Source: a bacterium (GTDB lineage: Bacteria > UBA9089 > UBA9088 > JAGUXG01). Taken from it: 17,577 nucleotides of DNA. The translations under genes and the position numbers were made by a program. The stretch is taken from contig JASEHO010000016.1 in assembly GCA_030018505.1 (NCBI GenBank), positions 1 to 17,577 on the forward strand. Reading direction: 5' to 3'. The notes below the pieces were generated by a model, which made no database searches, was not told the DNA's origin, and saw only the letters and a program-made list of their open reading frames with translations. This document shows positions 1-6,869 of the stretch, piece after piece (within the stretch, counting starts at the first letter, position 1; each line of letters begins with the position of its first letter).

Positions 1-78
1 TCTACATTCAAAAGATAAGGAAAAAGACGAGAACTTTTGGTTAATAGGTGCTATACTCAATTTTTAGTATTAAGAGCC

Positions 79-1926
79 TTACTTTTTCAGCTCTGATATA
101 AATTTTTGGGCAGATTCTGCTTCCTTTGTCCCTGGAAATTGATTCACAACCTCTTTATATATCTCTATGGCCATATTTGTATCTTTGAGCTCATCCTTAG
201 CCAATTTTCCTGCTAAAAAGAGCTTTCCGCAAGAAAACTGACAGCCTGGATACTCCTTAGCCAGCTTTCTATAAACTGAGATAGCGCTTCTATTGTCCTT
301 TATCCCCTCATAGTATTCACCCATAGAGTTGAGGGCAAAGGGTGCCTTTTCGCTCTTACTATACTTTGTGGCCAATTGATTGAAGGCGCTGATAGCCTCT
401 TGATAATTCTTTAGCTTGATGCAAAGATTTGCCTTTTTCTCCAAAGACAAGGGCGCATTTTCTGCCTGCGGGTATTCATCTACTATTCGCTGATAAGTTG
501 TTAGTGCTTCAGGGTATGCCTTCAGTTCCTCCTGATAAAGGTTTGCTACAACAAAAAGGTATTGGGAAGATAAAGGAGAGTCTGGAAATTTTTTTATCCC
601 CTCTTGATAAACATCTATTGCCTGTTTATACTTTTTTAGTTGCTTCTGATAGACCATACCTATCTTAAAATATACCTCTGCCAGAGAAGAAAAATCAGGA
701 TACAGATAGATAACTTTAAGATATGACGAGATAGCCTCATAATCTTTATTCGTCTTAACCAACAAATCTCCAATTATAGTCTGAGCAGAGGAAGCAAACT
801 TACTCTCTGGGTATTGGGTAAGAAAGGTTGTGGCTTGGGACAAGAGGTAGTCGCAAAATTTAGGATTTGCTATCTTATTCAAATAGATTAGATAGTCAAA
901 AAATCTTTTTTCCCTTGGTTCTACGGAACTTACAGATATTGTTCTTATCTCATTGAGCAACTCCTTATATTCTTTCTGCTTAGCAAGCTTTTCTATCCTC
1001 TCCTTTGCCTTTGTGACAAACTGGCTTTCTGGATAAAGGTAAAATAGATTTAAGAAAGCCGCAGAAGAGAAAGCAGAATTTTTAAGTTCATCATAAGCCT
1101 CCATAGTCATAAATATAGCCTTATCTGCCTCCTTTCCAAGCGGATAGTTCTCCACATACCTGTTCAACTCGGAAACGGCAAATAAGAGAGTCTCTTTGGT
1201 CTGGTAAAGATTTGTGGCATAGGCAAAGAGCCTTTCTGCTTCCTTGAGTTGCCACTCTGCTTCTAATGCTTTCTTTTCATTAGCCAACCTCTTTTCTTCC
1301 TCTAATTCTTTCCTAATTTCTTCTGCTTTAGCTGTCTTTGTCTCAGATTCAGATAGAGCAACCTCATTCTCAGAGATCTTCTTCTTTAAGTCCGCCAAAA
1401 GCTCTTCTTCTTTTATCTTTTGCTCAGTCAAAGACGCTTTCAGCTCTGAAATCTCAACCTCTTTCTGCTTATAAGAGTCAATAGTTGTTTGCCTTTCTTC
1501 TAAAAGATTCTTATTTTCAGCGAGTTTTGTCTCAAGCTCCTTTGTCTTGGAGCCTTCTTGACTGAGAGAGGTTTTAAGCTGGATGATGAGCTGTTTATCC
1601 TTCTCATAATCTGCCAACTGCACCTCTAAATCTGATAGCTTCTTTTTTAACTCATCTATTGTGGCCTGTTTCTTGGCTAAATCCTGTTCAAGGGCTTTAG
1701 TCTTCTCTTGTTCCTTTGTGAACCTTTCAGTCAGCTCCTCTTTGGCTTCAGTCTCCTTGAGCCTCTTTTCCATCATCACCTGATACTTTTCCAACAACCC
1801 CTCTTTCTCCTTTGTCAACCGATCTACCTTTGATTGCAAAGTAGCTGTATCCTCCTCCCCATAACAAACCCCGACAACTCCTCCAATCAACACTACCACT
1901 AACCCTAAGCAAAATCCCTTTTTCAT
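79..1926 (-). CDS. Secreted coiled-coil / tetratricopeptide-repeat protein
   Basis: Protein of 615 residues. Residues 1-23 form a signal peptide: two Lys, then a Leu/Val/Gly-rich core ending near VCYG. The bases around Cys21 do not fit a lipobox well, so it is probably soluble in the periplasm rather than a lipoprotein. Residues about 26-225 are almost entirely Lys/Glu/Leu heptads, a long coiled coil. Residues about 228-612 are TPR-like helical pairs with recurring YP-type motifs (for example YPESKFA, YPDFSS, FPDSPLS, YPQAENAP, YPGCQFS, FPGTKEA), typical of the Tol-associated YbgF/CpoB and outer-membrane assembly TPR families. The ATG is preceded by a strong aaGGAGGtg ribosome site (about 1933-1940). 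It most likely acts as an envelope scaffold; partners cannot be named. The coiled-coil half is lineage-variable and should not be over-read in homology searches. Gene boundaries are confident, the function is not. Confidence 0.8.
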   Translation of the reverse strand: MKKGFCLGLVVVLIGGVVGVCYGEEDTATLQSKVDRLTKEKEGLLEKYQVMMEKRLKETEAKEELTERFTKEQEKTKALEQDLAKKQATIDELKKKLSDLEVQLADYEKDKQLIIQLKTSLSQEGSKTKELETKLAENKNLLEERQTTIDSYKQKEVEISELKASLTEQKIKEEELLADLKKKISENEVALSESETKTAKAEEIRKELEEEKRLANEKKALEAEWQLKEAERLFAYATNLYQTKETLLFAVSELNRYVENYPLGKEADKAIFMTMEAYDELKNSAFSSAAFLNLFYLYPESQFVTKAKERIEKLAKQKEYKELLNEIRTISVSSVEPREKRFFDYLIYLNKIANPKFCDYLLSQATTFLTQYPESKFASSAQTIIGDLLVKTNKDYEAISSYLKVIYLYPDFSSLAEVYFKIGMVYQKQLKKYKQAIDVYQEGIKKFPDSPLSSQYLFVVANLYQEELKAYPEALTTYQRIVDEYPQAENAPLSLEKKANLCIKLKNYQEAISAFNQLATKYSKSEKAPFALNSMGEYYEGIKDNRSAISVYRKLAKEYPGCQFSCGKLFLAGKLAKDELKDTNMAIEIYKEVVNQFPGTKEAESAQKFISELKK

Positions 1927-1929
1927 TTT

Positions 1930-1942
1930 AACACCTCCTTTT
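1930..1942 (-). promoter_or_regulatory. Strong Shine-Dalgarno site for the TPR gene
   Basis: On the minus strand AAGGAGGTG lies about 7 bases before the ATG, close to a full anti-16S match. It shows that this genome uses canonical SD initiation for some genes, in contrast to the SD-less starts at ftsK, DUF502, rplW, thrS and rpsR. Confidence 0.75.
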
Positions 1943-1950
1943 ATACCAAG

Positions 1951-1975
1951 AAAGCAACAGTTCTTACCAAAAACT
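1951..1975 (+). repeat. Dispersed 25-bp intergenic repeat, copy 1
   Basis: The 25 bases starting AAAGCAACAG and ending CTTACCAAAAACT match 8101-8125 with two differences. The first ten bases recur at 17454-17463, also followed by a CTTAC word. All three copies lie between genes. In this copy CTTAC at 1963-1967 can pair with GTAAG at 1986-1990. Confidence 0.6.
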
Positions 1976-2053
1976 TTTTAAGTATTGTAAGTTTATATAG
2001 ACTATAGACTATTTTATCTTTTATTACAAACTCAATTTATTCTCGGTATAAAT

Positions 2054-4081
2054 TTATCTTCTCATCTCCTTTATATCAACTAATATCTCTCTTGGCTTTG
2101 AGCCATCAGGGGGACCGACTATTCCCTCTTCTTCCATCTTCTCTAAGAGGCTGGCTGCTCGGTTATAGCCTATCTTCAGCTTCCTTTGAATCATAGAGGT
2201 TGAGGCATAGCCTGTCAAACCTACAATACTCAATGCCTTCTCATACATCTCATCATTCAATTCCTCTTCTTTTTCTTCTACCCTTTCCTTTATCTGCTCA
2301 AATTCAAGTTTCTCTCCTAAAACCTCTGTCTCACAAGCCTTAATAAACCCACAGACCTTCTCTATCTCTGAAAGGGATACATAAGCGCCCTGTGCCCTTA
2401 TTGGCTTTGGTGCACTTGCTGGAAAGTAGAGCATATCGCCCTTTCCGAGGAGCTTCTCTGCTCCCATCATATCAAGGATTGTCCTTGAATCTATCTTGGA
2501 AAAGACCTGAAAGGCTATACGGGAAGGAAAGTTTGCTTTGATTATCCCGGTGATCACATCTACAGATGGTCTTTGGGTGGCAATCACAAGATGAATACCG
2601 ACAGCCCTTGCCATTTGAGAAAGCCTTATTAAGGTCTCTTCACAGGCCTGACTTGAGATAACCATAAGGTCAGAAAGCTCATCTATGACCACAACAATAT
2701 ATGGCAACTGCTCCTTCTTTCTGAAGCCAGTAATATCTCTGACACCTGCTTCAGAGAAGCTCTTATACCTATCCTCCATCTCCCTAATAAGCCATTGAAG
2801 GGCAATAACCGCCTTCTTTGACTCCACAATTACAGGTGTAAGAAGGTGTGGAATACCTGAAAATACCGTCATTTCAACCCTTTTTGGGTCTATGAGCATC
2901 AATTTTACATCATTGGGTGTAGAGCGATAAATAAGGCTGGTAATGATAGAGGCAAGGCAGACGCTCTTTCCAGAGCCAGTAACACCAGCAATAAGTAAAT
3001 GGGGCATCTCTGTCAAGTCAACAAGTATATCCTCGCCCCGCACATCCTTTCCTAAGTAAAACAAGAGGTTTCCTGTCTCTTTAGAAAAGGCTGAAGAGGT
3101 AAGCCCCTCTTTTAGAAAGACCCTGTCTGGTTTTCTGTTTGGAATCTCTACGCCGATTGCTTGTTTTCCTGGAATGGGCGCCTCAATCCTGACAGCAATA
3201 GCAGCTAAGGCTAAGGCAATATCATCGGCTAAGGATGAGATGCTGCTTATTCTCACCCCAGGCGCAGGCTGAATCTCAAAGGAGGTGACTACAGGCCCCC
3301 TGTTTATACAGACAACCTTTGTCTCTATCTTGAACTGGAAGAGTGTCTCCTCTAATTGCTTTGATAGGGAAAGCAGGTCTTCTTTCTGCTCCTTCTCTGA
3401 GATATGATGAGGGTCAGAGAGCAGGGATAGGGGAGGAAACTCATAGCCTTCTAATCTTTGAGGGCTTGGTTTCACCTCTGGTAGTTGCGGCAGTTTTTTC
3501 TCTTTTGGCTCTTTCTCTTCTTTTTCCTCCACACCCCTTACCACTACCTTTGGTGCAGGTTTTTTCTTTTTCTCCCTCTTAGAAAAGAGACTGCCAATAA
3601 AAGAAAAGAGCCTGCCATCTGTAAGATAAACCAAAGAGATAAGAAAAAGGCTTATCACCACAATATAAGAACCAACTTTATTGAGCAGGAAGAGAAGAAA
3701 CATTCCCAGCTTAAACCCTACCCATCCTCCACCTGTTATCTTAAACTCTAATGATGGATTTGATAGGGGTGAAGCAAGGATAGAGAGGAGGAAAAGGAAT
3801 ATTATTCCTACAAAAAGCCTTAGAATAGGGCTTTTTGGCTTCTCCATCACTATATCCAAACCCACTAAGAGAAGAAAGGCAGGAATAAAGAGGCTTCCTA
3901 TTCCAAAGAGAAAGATAAGGCTGGTAGCAATATAGGCTCCAACAGGGCCGATGATATTCCTTTGTGAAAACCCGTTTGTCCAATCAACAGGTCGGACATT
4001 CCAGAAGGAAAAGATAGCAATAAAAAATAAGAGGGAGATTCCAAAGAAGACTATCCCCAAAATAATAGACCTTGTCTTCAC
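2054..4081 (-). CDS. ftsK: FtsK/SpoIIIE DNA translocase
   Basis: Septum-anchored ATP-driven DNA pump that clears and aligns chromosome termini at division, 675 residues. Hydrophobic segments at about 6-28, 45-75, 88-106 and 124-153 form the membrane anchor. A short charged Lys/Glu/Pro linker runs to about 215, far shorter than in E. coli FtsK and closer to SpoIIIE. The motor has Walker A GVTGSGKS (366-373), Walker B VVVIDE (463-468) and the ATQRPS motif (501-506). Residues about 608-672 form the gamma winged helix that in the family reads KOPS/SRS polarity sequences. The start is GTG at 4079-4081, because the first membrane helix follows at once. There is no ribosome site; a consensus promoter abuts the codon. 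It is divergent from the DUF502 gene. Confidence 0.95.
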   Translation of the reverse strand: MKTRSIILGIVFFGISLLFFIAIFSFWNVRPVDWTNGFSQRNIIGPVGAYIATSLIFLFGIGSLFIPAFLLLVGLDIVMEKPKSPILRLFVGIIFLFLLSILASPLSNPSLEFKITGGGWVGFKLGMFLLFLLNKVGSYIVVISLFLISLVYLTDGRLFSFIGSLFSKREKKKKPAPKVVVRGVEEKEEKEPKEKKLPQLPEVKPSPQRLEGYEFPPLSLLSDPHHISEKEQKEDLLSLSKQLEETLFQFKIETKVVCINRGPVVTSFEIQPAPGVRISSISSLADDIALALAAIAVRIEAPIPGKQAIGVEIPNRKPDRVFLKEGLTSSAFSKETGNLLFYLGKDVRGEDILVDLTEMPHLLIAGVTGSGKSVCLASIITSLIYRSTPNDVKLMLIDPKRVEMTVFSGIPHLLTPVIVESKKAVIALQWLIREMEDRYKSFSEAGVRDITGFRKKEQLPYIVVVIDELSDLMVISSQACEETLIRLSQMARAVGIHLVIATQRPSVDVITGIIKANFPSRIAFQVFSKIDSRTILDMMGAEKLLGKGDMLYFPASAPKPIRAQGAYVSLSEIEKVCGFIKACETEVLGEKLEFEQIKERVEEKEEELNDEMYEKALSIVGLTGYASTSMIQRKLKIGYNRAASLLEKMEEEGIVGPPDGSKPREILVDIKEMRR

Positions 4082-4089
4082 AACCTATA

Positions 4090-4118
4090 ATAATAATACC
4101 TCAACCATCTTTTGTCAA
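4090..4118 (-). promoter_or_regulatory. ftsK promoter abutting the GTG start (predicted leaderless)
   Basis: On the minus strand TTGACA (4118-4113), a 17-nt spacer, then TATTAT (4095-4090), then 8 nt (TATAGGTT) to the GTG at 4081. This is a 6/6 plus 5/6 match to the housekeeping sigma consensus with ideal spacing. The expected start site falls at or within a few bases of the GTG, leaving no room for a ribosome site. Inferred from sequence only. Confidence 0.7.
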
Positions 4119-4199
4119 TTGGGATTGAAGAGGTTGTTATAGGGTGTGGCTACTCTTGTCCCGACGGCTAAAAACATCTCTTACACCATAGTAAGAAAA

Positions 4200-4271
4200 G
4201 GAGATAAGGAGATTATGGGGATATTGGAGATAAAATCTATCTCCCTATCTTTCTTATCCCCATATCCCCTT
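4200..4271. repeat. GATA-rich intergenic inverted repeat
   Basis: Purine-rich left arm (4200-4232) and pyrimidine-rich right arm (4238-4271). GGAGATA (4226-4232) pairs perfectly with TATCTCC (4238-4244) around a 5-nt loop, and GGGGATAT (4217-4224) pairs with ATATCCCC (4262-4269) further out. Each arm is itself built from GGAGATA/GGGGATA-like units. It could be a hairpin in RNA or a relic repeat. There is no T-run, so it is not a classical terminator. Confidence 0.55.
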
Positions 4272-4275
4272 TATT

Positions 4276-4361
4276 GTAACTATTTACCCATCTAAAAGTG
4301 AAGCAACAACTAAGTAAAAAGGGAATTCATTGCAAAATTATCAATCTCGGTAAATAGTTAC
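4276..4361. repeat. 86-bp element with perfect 13-bp terminal inverted repeats
   Basis: GTAACTATTTACC at 4276-4288 is the exact reverse complement of 4349-4361, with 60 bp between. The right end resembles 14852-14865 (GGTAAAYAGTTACG). The left end plus CATCT resembles the sequence after dnaB at about 17490-17510. The internal GGGAATTCATTGCAAA resembles 8175-8195. This fits a small non-coding repeat family. Confidence 0.5.
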
Positions 4362-4379
4362 GATTTTCGGTATAAGTCC

Positions 4380-4407
4380 TTGACAAAAAGGGATTATAAA
4401 TTGTAAT
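4380..4407 (+). promoter_or_regulatory. Promoter abutting the DUF502 start (predicted leaderless)
   Basis: TTGACA (4380-4385), 16-nt spacer, TGTAAT (4402-4407), then 8 nt to the ATG at 4416. No Shine-Dalgarno sequence lies between. The predicted start site lies about 4413-4416, at the start codon. Confidence 0.65.
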
Positions 4408-4415
4408 TTTATGTA

Positions 4416-5030
4416 ATGAGAAAAGCAAAGAGATACTTCATTACAGGTTTGATTGCTGTTATTCCTATTGCTGCAACCATTGCTGTTGTGGCCTTCTCTC
4501 TTTCTATATTGAACAGATTTTTGAGCATGCCTTTCTCTAAGATTTTTAAGGTAAAAGAAGGGTTTTTAACCAACTCTTTTGATTTTTTTGCAGGAATCTT
4601 CTTGGCAGTGCTTCTGCTTATAATTATAGGATATATCACTGAGAGGGTAGGAAAAAGAGGGATATTCAGATGGGCTGAGGGCATGGTCAAGAATCTTCCA
4701 GTGATAAGTCATCTTTATACCTCTGTGAAACAGTTAGTAGAGCTGGTTAATCTAAATAAACAAGAAGGAGGTTTTATTCGGGTAGTTCTTGTTGAATACC
4801 CAAGGAAGGGAATATATTCCATTGGACTTGTCACCTCAAAGGTAAACCAAAAGATGGAATCGGCTGTAAATAAGGAGCTTATCAATGTCTATCTTCCATT
4901 TGCTCTGGCTCTTGCCCAGGGAATTTTGATTATTGTCCAAAAAGAAGATGTAATTCCGCTTGATATATCCGTTGAGGAGGGATATAAATTGGTTGTCTCA
5001 GGTGGGGTAATCGTTCCAAAGAATGACTAA
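4416..5030 (+). CDS. DUF502 family inner-membrane protein
   Basis: Protein of 204 residues with two N-terminal membrane helices (about 8-32 and 50-72) followed by a soluble domain. The family signature is visible in the GYITERVGKR stretch after helix 2, then LPVISHLYTSVKQL and VRVVLVEYPRKG-like motifs. DUF502 proteins are widespread in bacteria and plants (the plant COV1/LCV group) but have no agreed biochemical role. Length and layout are normal for the family. The start at 4416 is fixed by the basic residues and immediate membrane helix, and a promoter ends 8 nt upstream. The downstream HU-like gene overlaps by 8 bases, so the two are co-transcribed. There is no sequence clue linking it to a pathway beyond this pairing. 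Confidence 0.85.
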   Translation: MRKAKRYFITGLIAVIPIAATIAVVAFSLSILNRFLSMPFSKIFKVKEGFLTNSFDFFAGIFLAVLLLIIIGYITERVGKRGIFRWAEGMVKNLPVISHLYTSVKQLVELVNLNKQEGGFIRVVLVEYPRKGIYSIGLVTSKVNQKMESAVNKELINVYLPFALALAQGILIIVQKEDVIPLDISVEEGYKLVVSGGVIVPKND

Positions 5031-5292
5031 ACTTGATTTATCTAAAACTATAAAGGAAAGATTGGGTTTCTCTCAAGCAGAGAGTCTTATGGTGGTAGAG
5101 AAGGTCCTTTCTGCCATATCTTCTATCTTGAAAGAAGAAGGAAGGCTTGAACTGCGGGGCTTTGGGACATTTTTGGTAAAGAAGAGAAAAGAGAGGATTG
5201 GTAGGATAATCTCATTAAATAAGCCCATTAAGGTGCCAGGATATAAGACCGTTGTCTTTGTGGCTGGCAAGGATCTGAAAAGAATAGGATGA
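5023..5292 (+). CDS. HU/IHF-family DNA-binding protein (divergent arm tip)
   Basis: Small nucleoid-type architectural protein of 89 residues, the usual HU length. The N-terminal helices and the central LRGFGTF segment (44-50) are clear family marks, as is the C-terminal VFVAGKDLK helix. The beta-arm is unusual: the conserved GRNP tip, whose Pro63 intercalates and kinks DNA in HU and IHF, reads GRII here, with Ile62 and Ile63. The rest of the arm (SLNKPIKVPGYK) is also poorly conserved. It probably binds DNA as a dimer but may bend it differently. It overlaps the DUF502 gene by 8 bases without a clear ribosome site, suggesting coupled translation. HU versus IHF cannot be decided; a divergent paralogue is most likely. 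Confidence 0.85.
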   Translation: MTKLDLSKTIKERLGFSQAESLMVVEKVLSAISSILKEEGRLELRGFGTFLVKKRKERIGRIISLNKPIKVPGYKTVVFVAGKDLKRIG

Positions 5293-5320
5293 GTCTTTCA
5301 TATAGAATCAGAGAAAATTA

Positions 5321-5350
5321 TTGACACAAAAGGTATCTATTCCATATAAT
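5321..5350 (+). promoter_or_regulatory. Consensus promoter of rplW (predicted leaderless)
   Basis: TTGACA (5321-5326), 18-nt spacer, TATAAT (5345-5350), then 9 nt to the ATG at 5360. Both hexamers match the housekeeping consensus perfectly, and the sequence just upstream is AT-rich. The -35 box is in frame with rplW and reads as a TTG start, which would wrongly add 13 residues to L23. The expected transcript starts about 5357-5360 with at most a few leader bases. Confidence 0.8.
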
Positions 5351-5359
5351 TCGTCTTCT

Positions 5360-5650
5360 ATGGAATTTAGTGCTAATCAAATCATTATTGAGCCATTGTT
5401 GACTGAAAGAGCACATTATCTTAGGCAGCAAAATAAGTATATCTTTAAGGTTAATCCAAAGGCAAACAAGATTCAGATAAGAAAGGCTGTTGAGAATGCT
5501 TTTTCTGTGAAGGTTATTGCTGTGAACACTCTTAGGCAACAAGGAAAAAAGAAAGTGGTGCGTCGGATTGAGGGAAGAAAGCCCGAGGTGAAAAAGGCGA
5601 TAGTCACTTTGGCAAAGGATCAGACTATCGGAATATTTGAAGGAGTATAA
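5360..5650 (+). CDS. rplW: 50S ribosomal protein L23 (uL23)
   Basis: Binds 23S rRNA domain III at the exit tunnel, where it docks trigger factor and SRP. The ATG at 5360 gives 96 residues, the normal length. Family marks include IIEPLLTERA near the N-terminus, KYIFKVNPKANK, and the AVENAFSVKVIAVNT segment, followed by the basic loop. The in-frame TTG at 5321 is rejected because it coincides with a perfect -35 box and the added residues are not L23-like. There is no ribosome site before the ATG. It is normally preceded by rpsJ-rplC-rplD; here an HU-like gene precedes it. The stop abuts the rplB ATG directly. Confidence 0.93.
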   Translation: MEFSANQIIIEPLLTERAHYLRQQNKYIFKVNPKANKIQIRKAVENAFSVKVIAVNTLRQQGKKKVVRRIEGRKPEVKKAIVTLAKDQTIGIFEGV

Positions 5651-6475
5651 ATGGCTATAAGAAAGTGCAAACCCATTACCCCAGGAATGAGAGGGATGTC
5701 TTATTTGGTTAGTGAAGTAGCCAAGAAGAAGCCTGAGAAGCGGCTTTTAGCCAAACGAAAAAGCTCTGGTGGCAGAAATAATCTTGGCCGAGTAACTGCC
5801 AAACATAGGGGTGGTGGAGCAAAAAGAAGGCTTAGAATTGTAGATTTCACTCGCAATAAAATTGGTATTGCCGCTAAGGTGATAGCCATTGAATATGACC
5901 CAAATCGTTCAGCAAACATTGCCCTTCTCCATTATCTTGATGGGGAAAAGAGGTATATTATTGCCCCACTTGGATTAAAAGCTGAAGACTGGGTATCAGG
6001 AGGAGAGGAAGCTAAGTTACTGCCAGGGAATTTTATGAAACTAAAGGATATTCCTGTTGGAACGGAGATTCATAATATTGAACTTCGTCCAAAAAGCAGG
6101 GGTCAATTAGTCAGGTCTGCTGGAGCATATGCTCAACTTGTGGCAAAAGAGGGTGATTTTGCCCATATCAAACTTCCCTCTGGAGAGGTAAGGCTGATTC
6201 AGCTTGAATGTATGGCTACTATAGGCCGGGTTGGAAATGTTGATTGGGAGAATGTAAACTTTGGTAAAGCTGGACGCTCAAGATTAAGAGGCAAAAAGCC
6301 GCATGTCCGTGGTGTGGCAAAGAATCCACATGACCATCCTATGGGAGGTGGAGAGGGAAAGACTTCTGGAGGAAGGCATCCCTGTAGTTCAAAAGGGCTT
6401 TTAGCCAAGGGCAAAAAGACAAGGAAGAAGAACAAGCCACAAGATAAGTTTATCATCAAGAGGAGGAAGCAATGA
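5651..6475 (+). CDS. rplB: 50S ribosomal protein L2 (uL2)
   Basis: Full-length L2 of 274 residues, needed for subunit association and the peptidyl-transferase region of 23S rRNA. The conserved C-terminal loop is intact, with DHP at 228-230 carrying the invariant histidine that matches His229 of E. coli, followed by GGGEG (232-236). The next conserved histidine (DHPH in E. coli) is Met231 here, a substitution I believe occurs in some other phyla. The N-terminal RNA-binding segment NNLGRVTAKHRGGGAKRR (43-60) is typical. GGAG in the upstream GAAGGAGTATAA serves as ribosome site. It overlaps rpsS by an ATGA junction. Confidence 0.97.
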   Translation: MAIRKCKPITPGMRGMSYLVSEVAKKKPEKRLLAKRKSSGGRNNLGRVTAKHRGGGAKRRLRIVDFTRNKIGIAAKVIAIEYDPNRSANIALLHYLDGEKRYIIAPLGLKAEDWVSGGEEAKLLPGNFMKLKDIPVGTEIHNIELRPKSRGQLVRSAGAYAQLVAKEGDFAHIKLPSGEVRLIQLECMATIGRVGNVDWENVNFGKAGRSRLRGKKPHVRGVAKNPHDHPMGGGEGKTSGGRHPCSSKGLLAKGKKTRKKNKPQDKFIIKRRKQ

Positions 6476-6753
6476 GCAGATCAGTAAAAAAAGGTCCATA
6501 CATATACGAAAAGTTGCTTAAAAAGATAGAGAAGATGGGGCAAGATAAGAAGCCTATTAAAACATGGGCAAGGAGGTCTGTAATTCCCCCAGAGTTCGTC
6601 GGCTATACATTTGCTGTCCACAATGGAAAAAGGTTTATCCCTGTCTATATTACTGAGAATATGGTTGGTCATAGATTAGGTGAGTTTTCTCCAACAAGGG
6701 TCTTTAGGGCGCATAGTGGTTTCCACACAGATAAGACAAAGGCAAAGACGTAA
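6472..6753 (+). CDS. rpsS: 30S ribosomal protein S19 (uS19)
   Basis: S19 of 93 residues, complete and of normal length; it sits in the 30S head and contacts the A-site finger of 23S rRNA. The start MSRSVKKGPY, the central WARRSVIPPEFVG, the HNGKRFIPVYI strand and the C-terminal GEFSPTR are diagnostic. The ATG overlaps the rplB stop (ATGA), with AGGAGGAAG just upstream. In nearly all bacteria rplV, rpsC and rplP follow; here the gene ends the ribosomal block and a heptamer tandem repeat begins on the next base. Confidence 0.97.
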   Translation: MSRSVKKGPYIYEKLLKKIEKMGQDKKPIKTWARRSVIPPEFVGYTFAVHNGKRFIPVYITENMVGHRLGEFSPTRVFRAHSGFHTDKTKAKT

Positions 6754-6800
6754 TTAGTTGTTAGTTGTTAGTTGTTAGTTATCAGTTGTTAGTTGTTAGG
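6754..6800 (+). repeat. Tandem heptamer repeat (TTAGTTG, about 6.5 copies)
   Basis: Beginning on the base after the rpsS stop codon: TTAGTTG three times, TTAGTTA, TCAGTTG, TTAGTTG, then TTAGG. No spacers are present, so it is not a CRISPR. It forms no stable hairpin and is not an obvious terminator. Confidence 0.85.
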
Positions 6801-6825
6801 AAATTGGAGTATCTTTTTTAACGGG

Positions 6826-6869
6826 GCTGATGGCTGACTACTGACAGCTTTTAAGATGCTGATGGCTGA
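6826..6869 (+). repeat. GCTGATGGCTGA-type dispersed repeat, copy A
   Basis: GCTGATGGCTGA occurs at 6826-6837 and again at 6858-6869, with related CTGACTACTGACAGC between. The same 12-mer occurs at 16066-16077 at the end of rplI. It lies between the ribosomal fragment and nuoD, where both source operons are interrupted. Confidence 0.75.

Larger units (their letters stand above)
4082..4415. other. Divergent intergenic region between ftsK and the DUF502 gene (334 bp)
   Basis: No credible gene. It holds two outward-facing promoters at its edges (4090-4118 and 4380-4407), a small hairpin TCTTAC/GTAAGA at 4179-4184/4191-4196, a GATA-rich inverted repeat (4200-4271), and a perfect 13-bp inverted repeat (4276-4288 with 4349-4361). 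The two reading frames that cross it are low-complexity or shadows. Confidence 0.7.

Noticed and set aside
53..70. Terminator for the TPR gene (ATACT/AGTAT inverted repeat)
   Set aside because: Only 5 bp of AT-rich stem and no clear T-run on the minus strand; too weak to call.
3485..3935. Plus-strand reading frames across ftsK
   Set aside because: They are antisense shadows of a confident FtsK; their composition is odd and no start signals are seen.
4411..4416. ATG-TAA minimal start-stop ORF overlapping the DUF502 ATG
   Set aside because: It lies within the expected discriminator and start-site region, so it would not be in the transcript. Probably chance in an AT-rich stretch.
5321..5359. 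TTG start for rplW giving a 109-residue L23
   Set aside because: The added 13 residues are not L23-like, no ribosome site precedes the TTG, and the codon is the first half of a perfect -35 hexamer with a TATAAT 18 nt downstream.
6754..6800. CRISPR-like array
   Set aside because: The heptamers are contiguous with no spacers and there are no cas genes; it is a simple tandem repeat.
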